A program made the translations under genes and the position numbers. From WTKG01 sp963735005 (GTDB lineage: Bacteria; Actinomycetota; Actinomycetes; Actinomycetales; Demequinaceae): a DNA stretch of 64,000 nt. The notes beneath the pieces are model-generated. The model saw nothing but the letters and a program-made list of their open reading frames with translations. It made no database searches and had not been told where the DNA came from. The stretch spans positions 1 to 64,000 of the forward strand of contig CAVTJA010000006.1 of assembly GCA_963735005.1 (NCBI GenBank). The letters are read 5' to 3'. Shown here piece after piece: positions 51,068 through 61,014 of this stretch. How positions within the stretch are numbered: position 1 is the stretch's first letter; each line of letters starts with the position of its first letter.

Positions 51068-51544
51068 ATGACCGCTCGAGACGAGCTGCTGGGCGACGTC
51101 CTCGACCGCTTCGTGGGCTTCCTGCGCGTGTCCACCCCTCGGCAGGCATCGTCTGTGGCGGAGATGAACCTCACCCTGCACCAGTTCCGCGCGCTCGCCT
51201 TTTGCTCGCTCAACGACGCCGTGACGATTTCCGAGCTGGCGGAGTTTCTGGGCGTCCACGCGAGCGTCGCCACCGGCATCGTCCAGCGTCTTGTGGAGAG
51301 GGACCTGCTTCTGCGAACGGAAGATGCCGAGGACCGGCGGGTACGCCGCCTGGCGCTGACGACCGAGGGCCGGGCGTTCATCGAGGACGTGATGGGCACG
51401 GCGCGGGCGCAGCGGCGGGAGCAACTCGCGGTCCTGAGCGACGACCAGCTGCGCGCGTTTGCGGACGTGCTCGACACGCTTTGCGCAGGGTTGCGCGAGC
51501 CCAAGCCGGCGCGGGAACCGGAGCCTACTGACCGTCGAGCGTGA
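51068..51544 (+). CDS. MarR-family transcriptional regulator
   Basis: A 158-residue winged-helix repressor. The HTH is TISELAEFLGVHASVATGIVQRLVERDLL and the wing is EDAEDRRVRRLALTTEGRAF, both typical of MarR. It likely senses a phenolic or drug-like ligand and controls itself and the divergent DHA2 pump. The start at 51068 has GGAG upstream. Its 3' end overlaps the 3' end of the opposite-strand lipoprotein gene by 20 bases. Confidence 0.88.
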   Translation: MTARDELLGDVLDRFVGFLRVSTPRQASSVAEMNLTLHQFRALAFCSLNDAVTISELAEFLGVHASVATGIVQRLVERDLLLRTEDAEDRRVRRLALTTEGRAFIEDVMGTARAQRREQLAVLSDDQLRAFADVLDTLCAGLREPKPAREPEPTDRRA

Positions 51545-53181
51545 ACTCGATCGGCACCCGGTAGAGGTCAACCGTGAGCGGATAGGTGTTGGTGAAGATC
51601 GAGTAATACAGGAACGCCGTCTGCCCCGCCGTGTCGAAGCTCATGCGACGTGCTCGCCGGGTCAAGCACGCTCGGGTACGCGTAGTACGGCGGCGCGTCG
51701 ACAGTGAAGCTCAGCGGCGCTTCGAACACGAGCTCGCGCGGCGACCAGTGCACAAGGTCCTCTGAGTACGACACATAGAAGCCCGACTTTGGCGACGGCG
51801 CGACGCCCACGGCCACGAACCTGCCAAGGTACTCGTTGTACGTCAGGCTGTAGGTAAGCGCCCCGATGTACGCGGGCGAGACCAAAGCGCACTCCTGAGC
51901 CGCGGCGTCGGCCGGGCTGGTGGTGAACGGATCCACGAACTGCATGGCGAATGCCGTGCCGTCCCACGCGCGCCAGGAGGCGGCGTCGGCGGGGTCGGTG
52001 GTGCGCATGACGCAGGTGCCCTGCTCGTGCACGCTAGTGGCGAAGTTGTGGTCGTCGCGCTGGACGAGCGCGTAGTAGTAGCCGTCGGCCGGGTTGAGGA
52101 CGATGTTTGACGGCTGCCAGACGGCGCGGAACCACTCCGGGTCGTACGCGTAGGCGGGGGCGGCGATCAGCGCGGGCGGGTCGGCTTGAGTGAAGGTGGC
52201 GCCGCCATCGGTCGAGGTGGCCTGCGTGAGCGAGATCAGCGTGCACACGGACGAGTCGCCAGACGCGCAGATGGGGCCGCCTGGCGAGATGTTGACCTCG
52301 AAGCCGGTGGCGTCGTTGAGTGCGGTGGACTTCGCGTCCACGGCGAACTCGAGCACGTCGCCCTTCGACACGTCCACGGTGATCTGCTCGCGCAGCTGCG
52401 TGCCGTCCTTGGGCAGGTTCTGGCCCCACAGCGTCTTGCCCGCGCGCGCGATGCTTGCCTTGACGCCGTCGCCCACGTTCGGCGCGTCGTCCCAGACGTG
52501 GAACGACACCACCACCGAGCCGTCCACGGGGCTGGTCCACGTGCGCACGGAGTTGCAGCCCACGTCCGGGTGCTGGCCGTTGCGGTAGATCAGGCACAGG
52601 TTGCTTGGGCCCTCCCACTGGTTCTTCTTGGCGTTCCACTTCATGGCCTTGAGCCCGCCGCTGGTGCGCGACGAGTAGCCCCACGCGGTCTCCTGGCCCT
52701 TGCCCGCGAAGTCGCGCACGGAGGACCACCTGTCGCCGGCCTTGTCGCCGTGAAACTCGTTGTGGATGATCGCCGTGACGTGGGTGCCGTCCGTCGTGTA
52801 CGGCGCGCCCATCCACTCCATGTTGTTGAACGTGGCGGGGTCAATGTCGAAGGACGAGGTGAGCACGGGGTCACAGTCGACCGCGACGTCGTCAAGGCTG
52901 GGGCCGGCCATCCGGTAGTTGGTGGTGCTGGACATGTAGAGCGACACGGTGCCGTCCGCGGCGCGGATGGCGCGCACGGGCAGGTCCGGGACCTCGGCGT
53001 CCGAGCAGCGGTCGTCTGTCCACGAGTAGACCAGCTCGGGGTCTCCGGCGAGCGTGACGCCCGGCTTCCCCGCGGGGAGGTCAGATGCGGTTGGCGTGGG
53101 CGAGTCGTCACCGGTGCAGGACGCGAGGGCGAGGGCGAGGGCGCCCATGATCGCGGCCGCAGCCACCCTCCAGATCGCCAC
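51525..53181 (-). CDS. Secreted lipoprotein, beta-propeller-like, with a frameshift near its 3' end
   Basis: An exported lipoprotein of about 550 residues (signal ending in LALASC). The mature part has repeated Trp/Asp/Tyr-rich strands (VYSWTDDRCSDAEVPDLP, FVAVGVAPSPKSGFYVSYSEDLVHW) that suggest a glycosidase-like beta-propeller, but I cannot assign a family. The open frame runs to 51568 ending in an odd LDPASTSHELRHGG tail. Near 51650 another frame continues sensibly (RMSFDTAGQTAFLYYSI to a stop at 51525), so a one-base indel is likely there. It starts at a GTG after GGGAGG. Confidence 0.72.
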
Positions 53182-53244
53182 CGCGCCTCCCGTCGCTTGG
53201 TGCGTCCACGCTACCGGCGCGGGTTCCGAGTTGCCAGAGCCGCG

Positions 53245-54020
53245 CTAAGCCTCCGCCCACGCGCGGAATAGCGCGTCGAACTCTTCGACAGGGCCGGGCT
53301 GGACGCGCTCAACGTCCGCACCAGCGAGGTGCTCGTGAGTCTCGCGCAGGAACGCCACCAGCTGGTCTGGGACGCGGTACGTCGCCTTCTCCAGTAGCCC
53401 GGCCTTCGCAGCGACGACGTCGGCGATCTGCGCGCGCGTGGCAGCGTCCGCGACCTGAGCGTCTGCGAGCGCGTCCAGCCGCATGGGGGGCGCGTCGTCC
53501 CGTTCGAGGCTCCATTGCGCGGCCAGCGCCGTGCGCAACGCGTAGAGGAACTTTTTGATCCGGACGTCCTCGGTCTTGACCGCCTCCCCCAGCTGCTTGG
53601 TCGACAGCGCCAGGTAGTGGTGGAACGAGCGGTCACGTCGGTAGTAGGTGGCGCCGAGCGCGCGAACCGCGTCTGCGAAACCGAGGGCCTCCCGGTAGAC
53701 CACGGGCGAGTCGAGCCACTCGAGCATGGTCGCGTTGCCGCCGCGCAGTAGCCCAAGCGCCTTGCGCAAGTCCCAGCCGGCAACGTCCATGTCCGCGTCG
53801 ATGGGTAGCTCGATGACGTCGCGGCCGGGCTCGATGCTCAGGTACCAGTCGCGCGGTGAACGTAGATGAAGCGGGCGTCGTAGTCCGAGTCAGGGCTTGC
53901 GAATCCCCACGCGCGGGAGCCGGACTCACACGCGAACAGCACACGGACGTCGTGCTCGGACTCGATAGCGTCAAGGTGCGACACGACCTCGGCGCGCTTC
54001 GCGGGAGACACAGATTCCAT
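53245..54020 (-). pseudogene. RlaP-type Pol-beta nucleotidyltransferase (COG3541) with one frameshift
   Basis: About 258 residues if the frame is restored. The nucleotidyltransferase signature is clear: ESGSRAWGFASPDSDYDARFIYVH (GS...D-x-D). After VHR the reading frame shifts near 53860: the family sequence HPRDWYLSI would need CACCCGCGC, where CACCGCGC is present, so one C appears lost. The second frame (RDWYLSIEPGRD to the stop at 53245) is intact. RlaP proteins occur with RNA ligases and are predicted RNA-repair nucleotidyltransferases. It begins 10 bases after the pnkp stop in the same operon. Probably functional with a sequencing indel. Confidence 0.78.
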
Positions 54021-54030
54021 GGGCGCCACG

Positions 54031-56575
54031 CTACAACCGCGGGTCCACGGGCTCGGACTCGAGCGCCAGCACGGCGAACGCGCACTCGTGGACGCGCCAC
54101 GTCGGCTCCCCCGCCGCAGCACGCTCGAGCCCCTCGACCCCGAGCGCATACTCGCGCGACGCGAGCGATCGCTTGCGACCAACCGAGCGGCTCTTGAGGG
54201 TCGCGAGCGTGGCCGGATCGAGGTAGTCGGGGCCGTAGATGATGCGCAGGTACTCCGCGCCGCGCACCTTGATGCCCGGCTGCGCCGGCTTCGTGCGGTC
54301 GCGGTTGAGGTTGTCGGCGGGCTTGACCACCATGCCCTCGCCGCCAGCCGCGGTCATGTCCTGCCACCACTGGGCGGCGTCGGCACACTCCTGCTCGGAG
54401 GCAAGGTCCGCAAACACGCGGCGGGTGGGGCGGAACAGCTTCGAGTCCGCGTCAACGAGCCGGTCGGAGATCGCCATGTGCCACTCGTGCGGGCGCTCCT
54501 CGTGCGAGGCGCCATTGTTCGCGAGCACCTGGAACACCGCGAGTTCGACGCCGTTGAGGCCGTCGGTGGGCCAGCAGTATTGGCGGTACGCGGCGGTGAA
54601 CGCGGCGGCGTTGGACGCGCGCACGCCAAACCGGTCACGGACCTCGGCGACGTCGACGCCGCGCGCAGCGGCCGCATCGAGGGCCGCGAGAGCGGGCGGC
54701 ATCGCGGCTCGCGCGGCGGCACCCACCTGCGCGTACTGCGAGCGCAACAGGCCCTGGGCCTTGGCGCTCCACGGCAGCAGCTCGGCGTCGAGCGCGATCC
54801 AGTCGGCATCGAGCTCGTCAAAGAGGCCTGCGCCGGCGACGGCCGCGGTCACCCGTTCCACGAGCGCCTCGCCCAGCTCACCCGGGAAGAACTCGCGACC
54901 GGTGCGCGTGTACACGACGCCCGTGCGGGTGCCGCGCTCGCCAAAGTGGCGGCGCGCCGCGTCGGCGTCCTTGGCAACAACGACGACGGCGCGCGAACCC
55001 ATGTGCTTCTCCTCGCACACCACGCGATCCACTCCCTCGCGTCGGTACGCCTCGAACGCGTCGGCTGGGTGCTCGAGCAGCCCATCGACGGTAGACGCGG
55101 GCACGGGCGCCATCGTCGGCGGCAGGTAGAGCAGCCACTCGGGCGCGATCGCGAAGCGGCTCATCACCTCGAGCGCGGGCGCGGCGTTCTCCGGGCGCAC
55201 CGAGACGCGGCCTGCGAGGGCCGTCTCCACGCCCGTGGGCGACATGCACGTCCTGGATGTCGAGCAGGCCCGGCTCGCGGTCCTCGACGGGCGGCGACGA
55301 GCGGCTTCGCGGGCTCGTAGTACATGCGCTCCGCGGGCACCGACACGATCTCGCGCTCGGGGTACCGCAGCGCCGTGAGCTCGCCGCCGAACACGCAGCC
55401 CGTGTCCAGGCACATGGTGTTGTTGACCCACTCGGCGGTGGGCGTGGGCGTGTGCCCGTACAGCACCATCGCCTTGCCGCGGTAGTCGTTGGCCCACGGC
55501 AGCCGCACGGGCAGTCCGTATTCGTCGGACTCCCCCGTGGTGTCGCCGTACAGGCAGAACGCGCGCACGCGACCGGACGCCCGCCCTTGGTACTTCTCGA
55601 TGATTCCGGCGTGCGCGACCACCAGCTTGCCGTCGTCCATCACGTAGTGCGAGATCAGCCCGTCCATCCACGCGCGGGCGCGGTCCCGGAACTCGTCGGT
55701 CTCGGCGGCGAACTGATCAAGCGAGTCCTGCAGGCCGTGGGAGACGGTCACCTTGCGGCCGTTGAGCGCGCGCACCAGCTTGGCCTCGTGGTTGCCGGAC
55801 ACCGCGAAGGCGCGGCCGGATTCGACCATGCCCATCGCCAGCCGGACGACGCCGGGCGAGTCCGGTCCGCGGTCGACGAGGTCGCCCAGGAACACCGCGC
55901 GGCGGCCCTCGGGGTGCGCGGCGTTCACGGCGCGGCCGTCGTCGTCCCGCTCGATGGCCCAGCCAAGCGTGGTCAGCAGCGACTCGAGTTCGGCGCGGCA
56001 GCCGTGCACGTCGCCGATCACGTCGAACGGACCGGCCTCGTGGCGCAGGTCGTTGTAGAGCGGGCTCGCGGATGATCTCGACGTCGTCGATCTCGTCCTC
56101 GCGGAGCGTGTGGCTCGCGCGAATCCCCTCGCGGTGGAGCTTCTTGATCCCGCGCCGCATGGTGGCGAGCTGGCGGCGGACCACCTCGGCGCCAAAGTCC
56201 CTGTCGTCGCGGGCAACGGTGCGCGCGACGCACGTCTTCTCGGACACGTCGAGGACGATCGCGACGGGAAGGACGTCGTGCTCGCGCGCGGTGCGCACCA
56301 GTGCCTCGCGCGCGCTCGGCTGGATGTTGGTGGCGTCGACCACCGCGAGCTTGCCGCGCTCGAGGCGCTTGCCCGACGATGTAGTGGACCACGTCGAACG
56401 CGTCCTTGGTGGCGGTCTGGTCGTTTTCGTCGTCGCTCACGAGCCCGCGCGCGAAGTCGGAGCTGATGACCTCGGTCGGCAGGAAGTGGCGCGCCGCGAA
56501 CGTTGACTTGCCGGAGCCGGACGCGCCAATGAGCATGACCAGCGAGAGCGCCGGGATCTTGACCTGCCGCGTCAT
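54031..56575 (-). pseudogene. pnkp: Polynucleotide kinase-phosphatase-ligase, Pnkp, in several frames
   Basis: The end-healing and sealing enzyme of the bacterial Pnkp/Hen1 RNA-repair system, about 845 residues. Order: 5'-kinase with GASGSGKST (start ATG 56575); binuclear metallophosphatase with GDVHGCRAEL, GDLVDRGPDSPG, SGNHEAK and YGHTPTPT; ligase domain with adenylation motif EEKHMGSRAVV and GGEGMVVKP. The frame changes at about 56385 (after VHYIVG), 56070 (EIIRE to SPLYNDL) and 55245 (LLDIQDV to GVETALAGR). Each segment is otherwise well conserved, so sequencing indels are likely. It follows hen1 directly and precedes rlaP. Confidence 0.85.
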
Positions 56576-58013
56576 GATGCGACCTCCGCGGGCTCGGCCG
56601 TCGCGCAGGCGGCTGAAGACCGCCATCTGCGTCGGGTGGCCAAACTCCTCGTCCTCGTCGCCGATGCCCACGATGCGCGCGCCGTATCCGTGCGCGGCCG
56701 CCGTGGCGTCGGCCCACTCGCGAAACTCGTCGCGCGTCATCTCCCAGCGGTGGTCCGGGTGGCGCAGCCCGTTGTCCTGCAGCGACTCGAAGCGGGCGTT
56801 GTGCTCGCGGTTCGGGGTGGACGCCAGCACGTGGCGTGGGCTTGCGCGTGCGCGAACACGGTGGACACCAGCGCGGGCAGGCGGTCAAGGTCAAGGTGCT
56901 CGATGACCTCCATCAGCACGATCGCGTCGAAGCCCTCGAGCCGACGGTCGCGATACGTCGCGCTCGACTGGAAGAGGTCGAGCCGGGAGGCCTGACGCTC
57001 GGTCATCTTGTCGACGTGGAGGCGCCGGGCGGCGCGCGCGAGCGCGACGGACGACACGTCCGTGCCCACCACCTTGGTGAAGCGTCCGTCCTTGAGCAGG
57101 GGCGCCAGCAGCGCGCCGTCGCCGCAGCCGACATCCGCGACGGTGCGTGGCGCCAAGCGCGACAAGTTCGGCCACGATGGCGTCGCGCCGCAGGTCCGCG
57201 AGCCGCAGCCGCGGCGCGGGGGTCTCCTCGTCGCTTGGCTCCTCGAGCGGCGAGCGCGTCCGGGTCTTCGCCGCCCAGCCTCCACGAGCCGCTCGATCGC
57301 CTGGTTCGCGAGCGACCGCGAGTGCGCAAGGTAGCGGCGCGCGATCGCGTCGCGCAGGGGGTGGTCGGCCAGCCAGCCCTCGCCGTGGCGGATCAGCTTG
57401 TCCACCTCGTCGTCCGCGACCCAGTAGTGCTTGGCGTTGTCGAGCACTGGCAGCAGCACGTACAGCTGGCTGAGCGCGTCTGCGAGGCGCAGCGTCGCCG
57501 TGGCTTCGAGGCTGACGAACCGCGAGTCGCCCCAGTCGGGGAAGGTGTCGTCGAGCGCGACGGGCGTGGCCGTGACCGTCCAGCCGAGCGGCTCGAAAAG
57601 GCCCTGCGGCGAACTCGGGGCCCGGCGCGCACGGCAGCGCGGGGATGCGCACCTCGAGCGGGATCGCCGCGTCCGCGAGCGCCTGGTTCGACTTGAGCGT
57701 GCCCGCGAACGCGGTGGAGAACACGCGCTTGAGCGCGGAGGCGAGCAGGGACGACGCGGCGTACGGCCGGTCGTTGACGTACTGGCCGAGCGTGAAGTCG
57801 CCCTTGGTGGTGCGGCCGGAGCCGCGCGCGAGCGCCATCGAGTCGACGTCCAGCAGGAACGCGGCGGTGCAGCGCTCGTCGGTCGCCTCGGGGTAGAAGA
57901 CGTGCGCGGTGCCGGACGGCGACGTCGAAGGACTGGGCGCGGTCGGGGTGCTTGTGCAGCAGGAAGCCGAGGTCCGTCGCGGGTCGATGCGTCGTGGAGA
58001 TCGTGAGTAGCAC
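56572..58013 (-). pseudogene. hen1: Hen1 3'-terminal RNA ribose 2'-O-methyltransferase, in several frames
   Basis: Partner of Pnkp: methylates the 2'-OH at the broken RNA end before ligation so that the repaired site cannot be cut again. Visible parts: the N-terminal domain (LLTISTTHRPATDLGFLLHKHPDRAQSF; DFTLGQYVNDRPYAASSLL), the SAM site VADVGCGDGALL, the catalytic EVIEHLDLDRL metal motif, and the C-terminal LRHPDHRWEMTRDEFREW. Frames change at about 57920, 57605 (GGG for GG), 57285, 57150 and 56835. The end runs in frame into pnkp; the expected stop is the TGA overlapping the pnkp ATG. Start GTG 58013 after GAGGA. Confidence 0.82.
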
Positions 58014-58089
58014 GGGGTCCTCGTCTGGCTGGTGGTGGTCGGATTTCACTCTAGGGTCTTGCTGCGTGTCGCGCCGCGCGAGGCGAGCG

Positions 58090-59001
58090 TCAAGCGTCGA
58101 GGCGAACGACGCGGGAACTCGTGGTGGCCATTGGGCCGTACGGCCCGTGCGCCAACAGCGCGATGCTCTCCGGCACGACAATCTCCGTCGCGCCTGCTCG
58201 CTTGGCCCACAGGACAAGGTGCCCGAGCAACGCCTGCCGCGCAGCGTCACCGCCTTCATTGACATCGACGGCCGTCACGTGGGCGCGAACGGCGCCATAC
58301 CGCACTCCCTTGCTGAGCGCCGCGTGTGCGTATCCGACGAGTCGCCCTGTTGGCGACTCCATCACGAGCCACTGCACCCAGGGATCACGGGCCTCGTCGT
58401 CCATAAACCGTAGGTACATCTGGCCCGGCACAAGCTGCTCGCCGCGAAATGCCGCGATGAGTGGGTAGAGCTGGCGTTGATCCTTGAAATGGGGCACGCG
58501 AATCGTGTGCCCTGACGCGAGCTCGACGATCGGTACCGGCGTGCGCTCGGCCGCAGCACCCTGCGCGTCCTTGTTTTCCTCGTCATCCTCCAACTCGGCG
58601 TCTCGGCTGCGTTCCGAGAGCGAGGGCGTGTAGATGTCCCACCACAGCGCGCATCGCGCCGCCTGCACAAGATCCAGCTGTGCCGCGGACATGCCGTAGA
58701 CGTATCCGAGCTCGCGCGCGAAGCCGTACACAACGAAGTCTCGTTCGTCGATTATCTGCGTCGCCGGATCCGACAGGCGCTCGAACGCCGGCCGCAGGTC
58801 CTCGACATGATCGCCCACCCATTCGCTCGTCGACGCCGACTCGAGGGTCCACGAGTATCGGTACGGCGCCCGTCTGGGGTGCGCCATGGCGTCCCGGTCA
58901 CGGGTCGCTGTTGGCACTACACCGAGGATCTCGGTGATCTCCTCGCCGGAAAACTCATTGCTCTTGATGCTGATGTATGCACGTTCAATGTACGTGGGCA
59001 C
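58090..59001 (-). CDS. Protein with N-terminal DUF4279-like and C-terminal GNAT-like regions
   Basis: About 303 residues. The first ~130 (AYISIKSNEFSGEEITEILGVVPT, then WTLESASTSEWVGDHVEDL) resemble DUF4279. The last ~130 residues (LRFMDDEARDPWVQWLVMESPTGRLVGYA, HVTAVDVNEGGDAARQALLGHLVLWAKRAGATEIVVP) resemble a divergent GNAT domain, but the acetyl-CoA loop is weak. The function is unknown. It lies between rsr and hen1 on the same strand, separated from rsr by a terminator and 76 bases from hen1, so it may head the repair operon. GTG 59001 with AAAGG upstream is preferred to GTG 59016. Confidence 0.72.
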   Translation of the reverse strand: MPTYIERAYISIKSNEFSGEEITEILGVVPTATRDRDAMAHPRRAPYRYSWTLESASTSEWVGDHVEDLRPAFERLSDPATQIIDERDFVVYGFARELGYVYGMSAAQLDLVQAARCALWWDIYTPSLSERSRDAELEDDEENKDAQGAAAERTPVPIVELASGHTIRVPHFKDQRQLYPLIAAFRGEQLVPGQMYLRFMDDEARDPWVQWLVMESPTGRLVGYAHAALSKGVRYGAVRAHVTAVDVNEGGDAARQALLGHLVLWAKRAGATEIVVPESIALLAHGPYGPMATTSSRVVRLDA

Positions 59002-59042
59002 GCCTGCGCCTTTCACTTGCGGAAGCTGTATGGAGTTTGCAA

Positions 59043-59070
59043 GGCGCGGGCGGCCGAGGCCGCCCGCGCC
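59043..59070 (-). terminator. terminator downstream of rsr
   Basis: A perfect 12-bp stem, GGCGCGGGCGGC with its complement around a CGAG loop, 29 bases after the rsr stop codon and before the next gene. It probably ends the Y-RNA/rsr transcript and separates it from the gene at 58090 and hen1. Confidence 0.7.
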
Positions 59071-59098
59071 TCACCACAGTGCACTCCTAGGCAACGGC

Positions 59099-60757
59099 CT
59101 AGAACCCGCGCGAGAACTCCGCGACAAGCTGCGGCACCGCCGAGTCGAAACCAGCGATGTCGAGCATGCCCGCGTCGTCCGGGTTGGCGATCGAGAACCG
59201 GGTTGCGGACGTGGCGAGCACGACGAGTCGTGCGTCGATCCCCGTCGTCGCTCGGTACTTCTCGAGCGCCTCGTGCGGGTGAATGCTCCCGGCCCAGGTC
59301 TCGTTGTCGGTCATCACGATGAACGTGTCGACCTCGATCCCCTCTTCGAGCGCGTAGAGCATGGGCAGCGCGCAGTCGGTGGCCCCGAACGGCAGCCCGC
59401 TGACCTCCTTAATCGCAGCGTCGAGCCGCATGCTTGGGGAGATCGTGAGCTCCGAGACCTGACGTGCGAACCGGCCCTTACCCGCAGGGTCTGCCTTCCG
59501 CGAGGCACCCCAGCGGCTCAGGAGTCCACCGCCCGTGAAGCCGATGACATGCGTCTCCGGCTCCGTAGCGGCGATCACGAGCGCCAGGCCCGTGCACGCC
59601 TCGCGAGGCGTGAGCGGGACACCCGCCACCTGCCCGAACGACATCGAGCCGGAGACATCCATCGCGATCATCGTGCGCTTGCCTGCCGGCTCCACATTCG
59701 CGAACGAACGGTAGAACGCGGTGTCGAGCGCGTCGATGATCGTGGTGTTGGCCTTCCAGTTCGCGGCCGACCGCACACCCCGCCCGGAGGCGTAGGTGTT
59801 GAGTGCGACGAGCACGTTGAGCGGGTGAATGCGCGCCTTGCGGAGCGCGTCGGGGTCCGTCAGCCGAGCAGCGATGTCCTTGGTGGAACCGCCCATCCGC
59901 TTGATGACCCCGTTGCGCGACAGGCGCGGGAGCTGACGGATCAGCGCCCCGAGCGGGACGTTGCCTTCGAGCAGCGCCTCCCACACGTCGGCATCGTTGA
60001 GCGCCTCGGTGGGGATCATCTCCCACGTGAGGCCGTGCTCGCGGATGACGCCAGGCAGTTCCTTGGGCGTGGCCGTGAGCGCGAGCTCGTAACCACGGAC
60101 AAGGTCCGGCGCCGACGCCGTGTCGCCGCGCAGGATCCACTCGCCGAGGCCCTTGAATGCCGGGTCGTTCGACTTGGGGTGGGCCTTGCGGAACACGTCA
60201 CGGTGGGTCCAGCCGTCACGCTGGCGGTACTTGACCGCCTGGTAGGCGACCTTGTCCACCGGCTTGTCGGTGTACCAGTTCGCCACCGCGCGCGTGAGCG
60301 CGCGTCCCCAACCGCGGAACTGCTGGGCGTACGTGAGGAACCCGAACAGCGCGGTGGCGGTGCGGGCAACCTGCGGAAGCTTCGAGAGCGCGTAACCGCG
60401 GTCCTCGTCGCTTCCGAACGACGCCGCAATCGCCAGCGCGAACAGCGCCGGGTCCTGCTTGGGTGCGCGTCCGGCGACGGACACCTCAACGATCATGTCG
60501 ACGAGCGCACGCGCCTGGTCGGACGCGGCGAGCTTCATGATCACCTCTGCGTTGTCTCGCGACAGCTTGGCACCCGACGCGTAGAACGATGCGTCGGATC
60601 CGAGGATGAGGAATCGCTTGGCGCGGTCAAGGTCAGTGACCGTGAACGTGTAGCCGCCAGCGCTGTTGCGCTTCTGGCCCTTGGCAGCCTTGCGAGACTG
60701 CGGCGTCGCCGTCTTTCCGGGGCGGGCGAAGATACCCGCAAGGTTCTTGTTTGCCAT
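59099..60757 (-). CDS. rsr: Ro60 orthologue (Rsr), TROVE-domain RNA-binding protein
   Basis: A 552-residue cytoplasmic ring-shaped RNA-binding protein. The TROVE domain (about 1-360) shows FTVTDLDRAKRFLILGSDASFYASG, LSRDNAEVI, WGRALTRAVANWYTDKP and VLVALNTYASGRG. The C-terminal von Willebrand A-like domain has the MIDAS motif DVSGSMSFG near 366 and a later VMTDNETW. Ro binds the ends of misfolded RNAs in its cavity and Y RNAs on its outer surface; in bacteria it works with PNPase in RNA quality control and rRNA maturation. Four Y-RNA-like elements lie immediately upstream. ATG 60757 follows AAGGAAAG. Confidence 0.95.
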   Translation of the reverse strand: MANKNLAGIFARPGKTATPQSRKAAKGQKRNSAGGYTFTVTDLDRAKRFLILGSDASFYASGAKLSRDNAEVIMKLAASDQARALVDMIVEVSVAGRAPKQDPALFALAIAASFGSDEDRGYALSKLPQVARTATALFGFLTYAQQFRGWGRALTRAVANWYTDKPVDKVAYQAVKYRQRDGWTHRDVFRKAHPKSNDPAFKGLGEWILRGDTASAPDLVRGYELALTATPKELPGVIREHGLTWEMIPTEALNDADVWEALLEGNVPLGALIRQLPRLSRNGVIKRMGGSTKDIAARLTDPDALRKARIHPLNVLVALNTYASGRGVRSAANWKANTTIIDALDTAFYRSFANVEPAGKRTMIAMDVSGSMSFGQVAGVPLTPREACTGLALVIAATEPETHVIGFTGGGLLSRWGASRKADPAGKGRFARQVSELTISPSMRLDAAIKEVSGLPFGATDCALPMLYALEEGIEVDTFIVMTDNETWAGSIHPHEALEKYRATTGIDARLVVLATSATRFSIANPDDAGMLDIAGFDSAVPQLVAEFSRGF

Positions 60758-60780
60758 GATGACTTTCCTTTCTTGAGTCG

Positions 60781-60800
60781 GCTCGCCCGGTTGGGCGAGC
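60781..60800 (-). promoter_or_regulatory. hairpin before the rsr ribosome-binding site, resembling Y-RNA ends
   Basis: A perfect 8-bp hairpin GCTCGCCC-AACC-GGGCGAGC, 24 bases upstream of the rsr start. The preceding bases (CCCATGCTCGCCC) copy the 3' end of the Y-RNA elements, and GGGCGAGCCGA copies their 5' end. It may be a minimal Ro-binding site in the rsr leader or an attenuator-like structure. Confidence 0.5.
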
Positions 60801-60821
60801 ATGGGTGAACGTGACACCGCG

Positions 60822-60976
60822 GCAGGGCGAGCATGGGGTGAAGATCGGAGACCCGGCCCTTGCGGACCGGGAACGCGCTCTATCCAATTGAGCTACCGCG
60901 GCAAGCCGCGAGCGGGACTCGAACCCGCAACCTCGTCGTCCTGAGCGATAACCGAAGCTTCTTCGGCTCGCCCTGC
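60822..60976 (-). ncRNA. Y RNA (YrlA type), copy nearest rsr
   Basis: A 155-nt element closed by a perfect 11-bp terminal stem (GCAGGGCGAGC / GCTCGCCCTGC). The 5' strand has GAGCCGAAG and GGTTATC, the Ro-binding pattern also seen in animal Y RNAs. Inside is a permuted tRNA mimic: T-arm at 60912-60928 (5-bp stem, loop TTCGAGT), acceptor-like stem 60897-60910 closed by CTTG, then D-arm 60877-60893 (GCTC-AATTGGATA-GAGC). A GNRA-capped stem (CCCGGTCC-GCAA-GGGCCGGG) follows. This matches the known tRNA-mimicking module of bacterial YrlA RNAs. Confidence 0.87.
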
Positions 60977-61014
60977 TACGCGTCGTCTGGTGGCCGCAGC
61001 GCGGCCGGGGTGGA

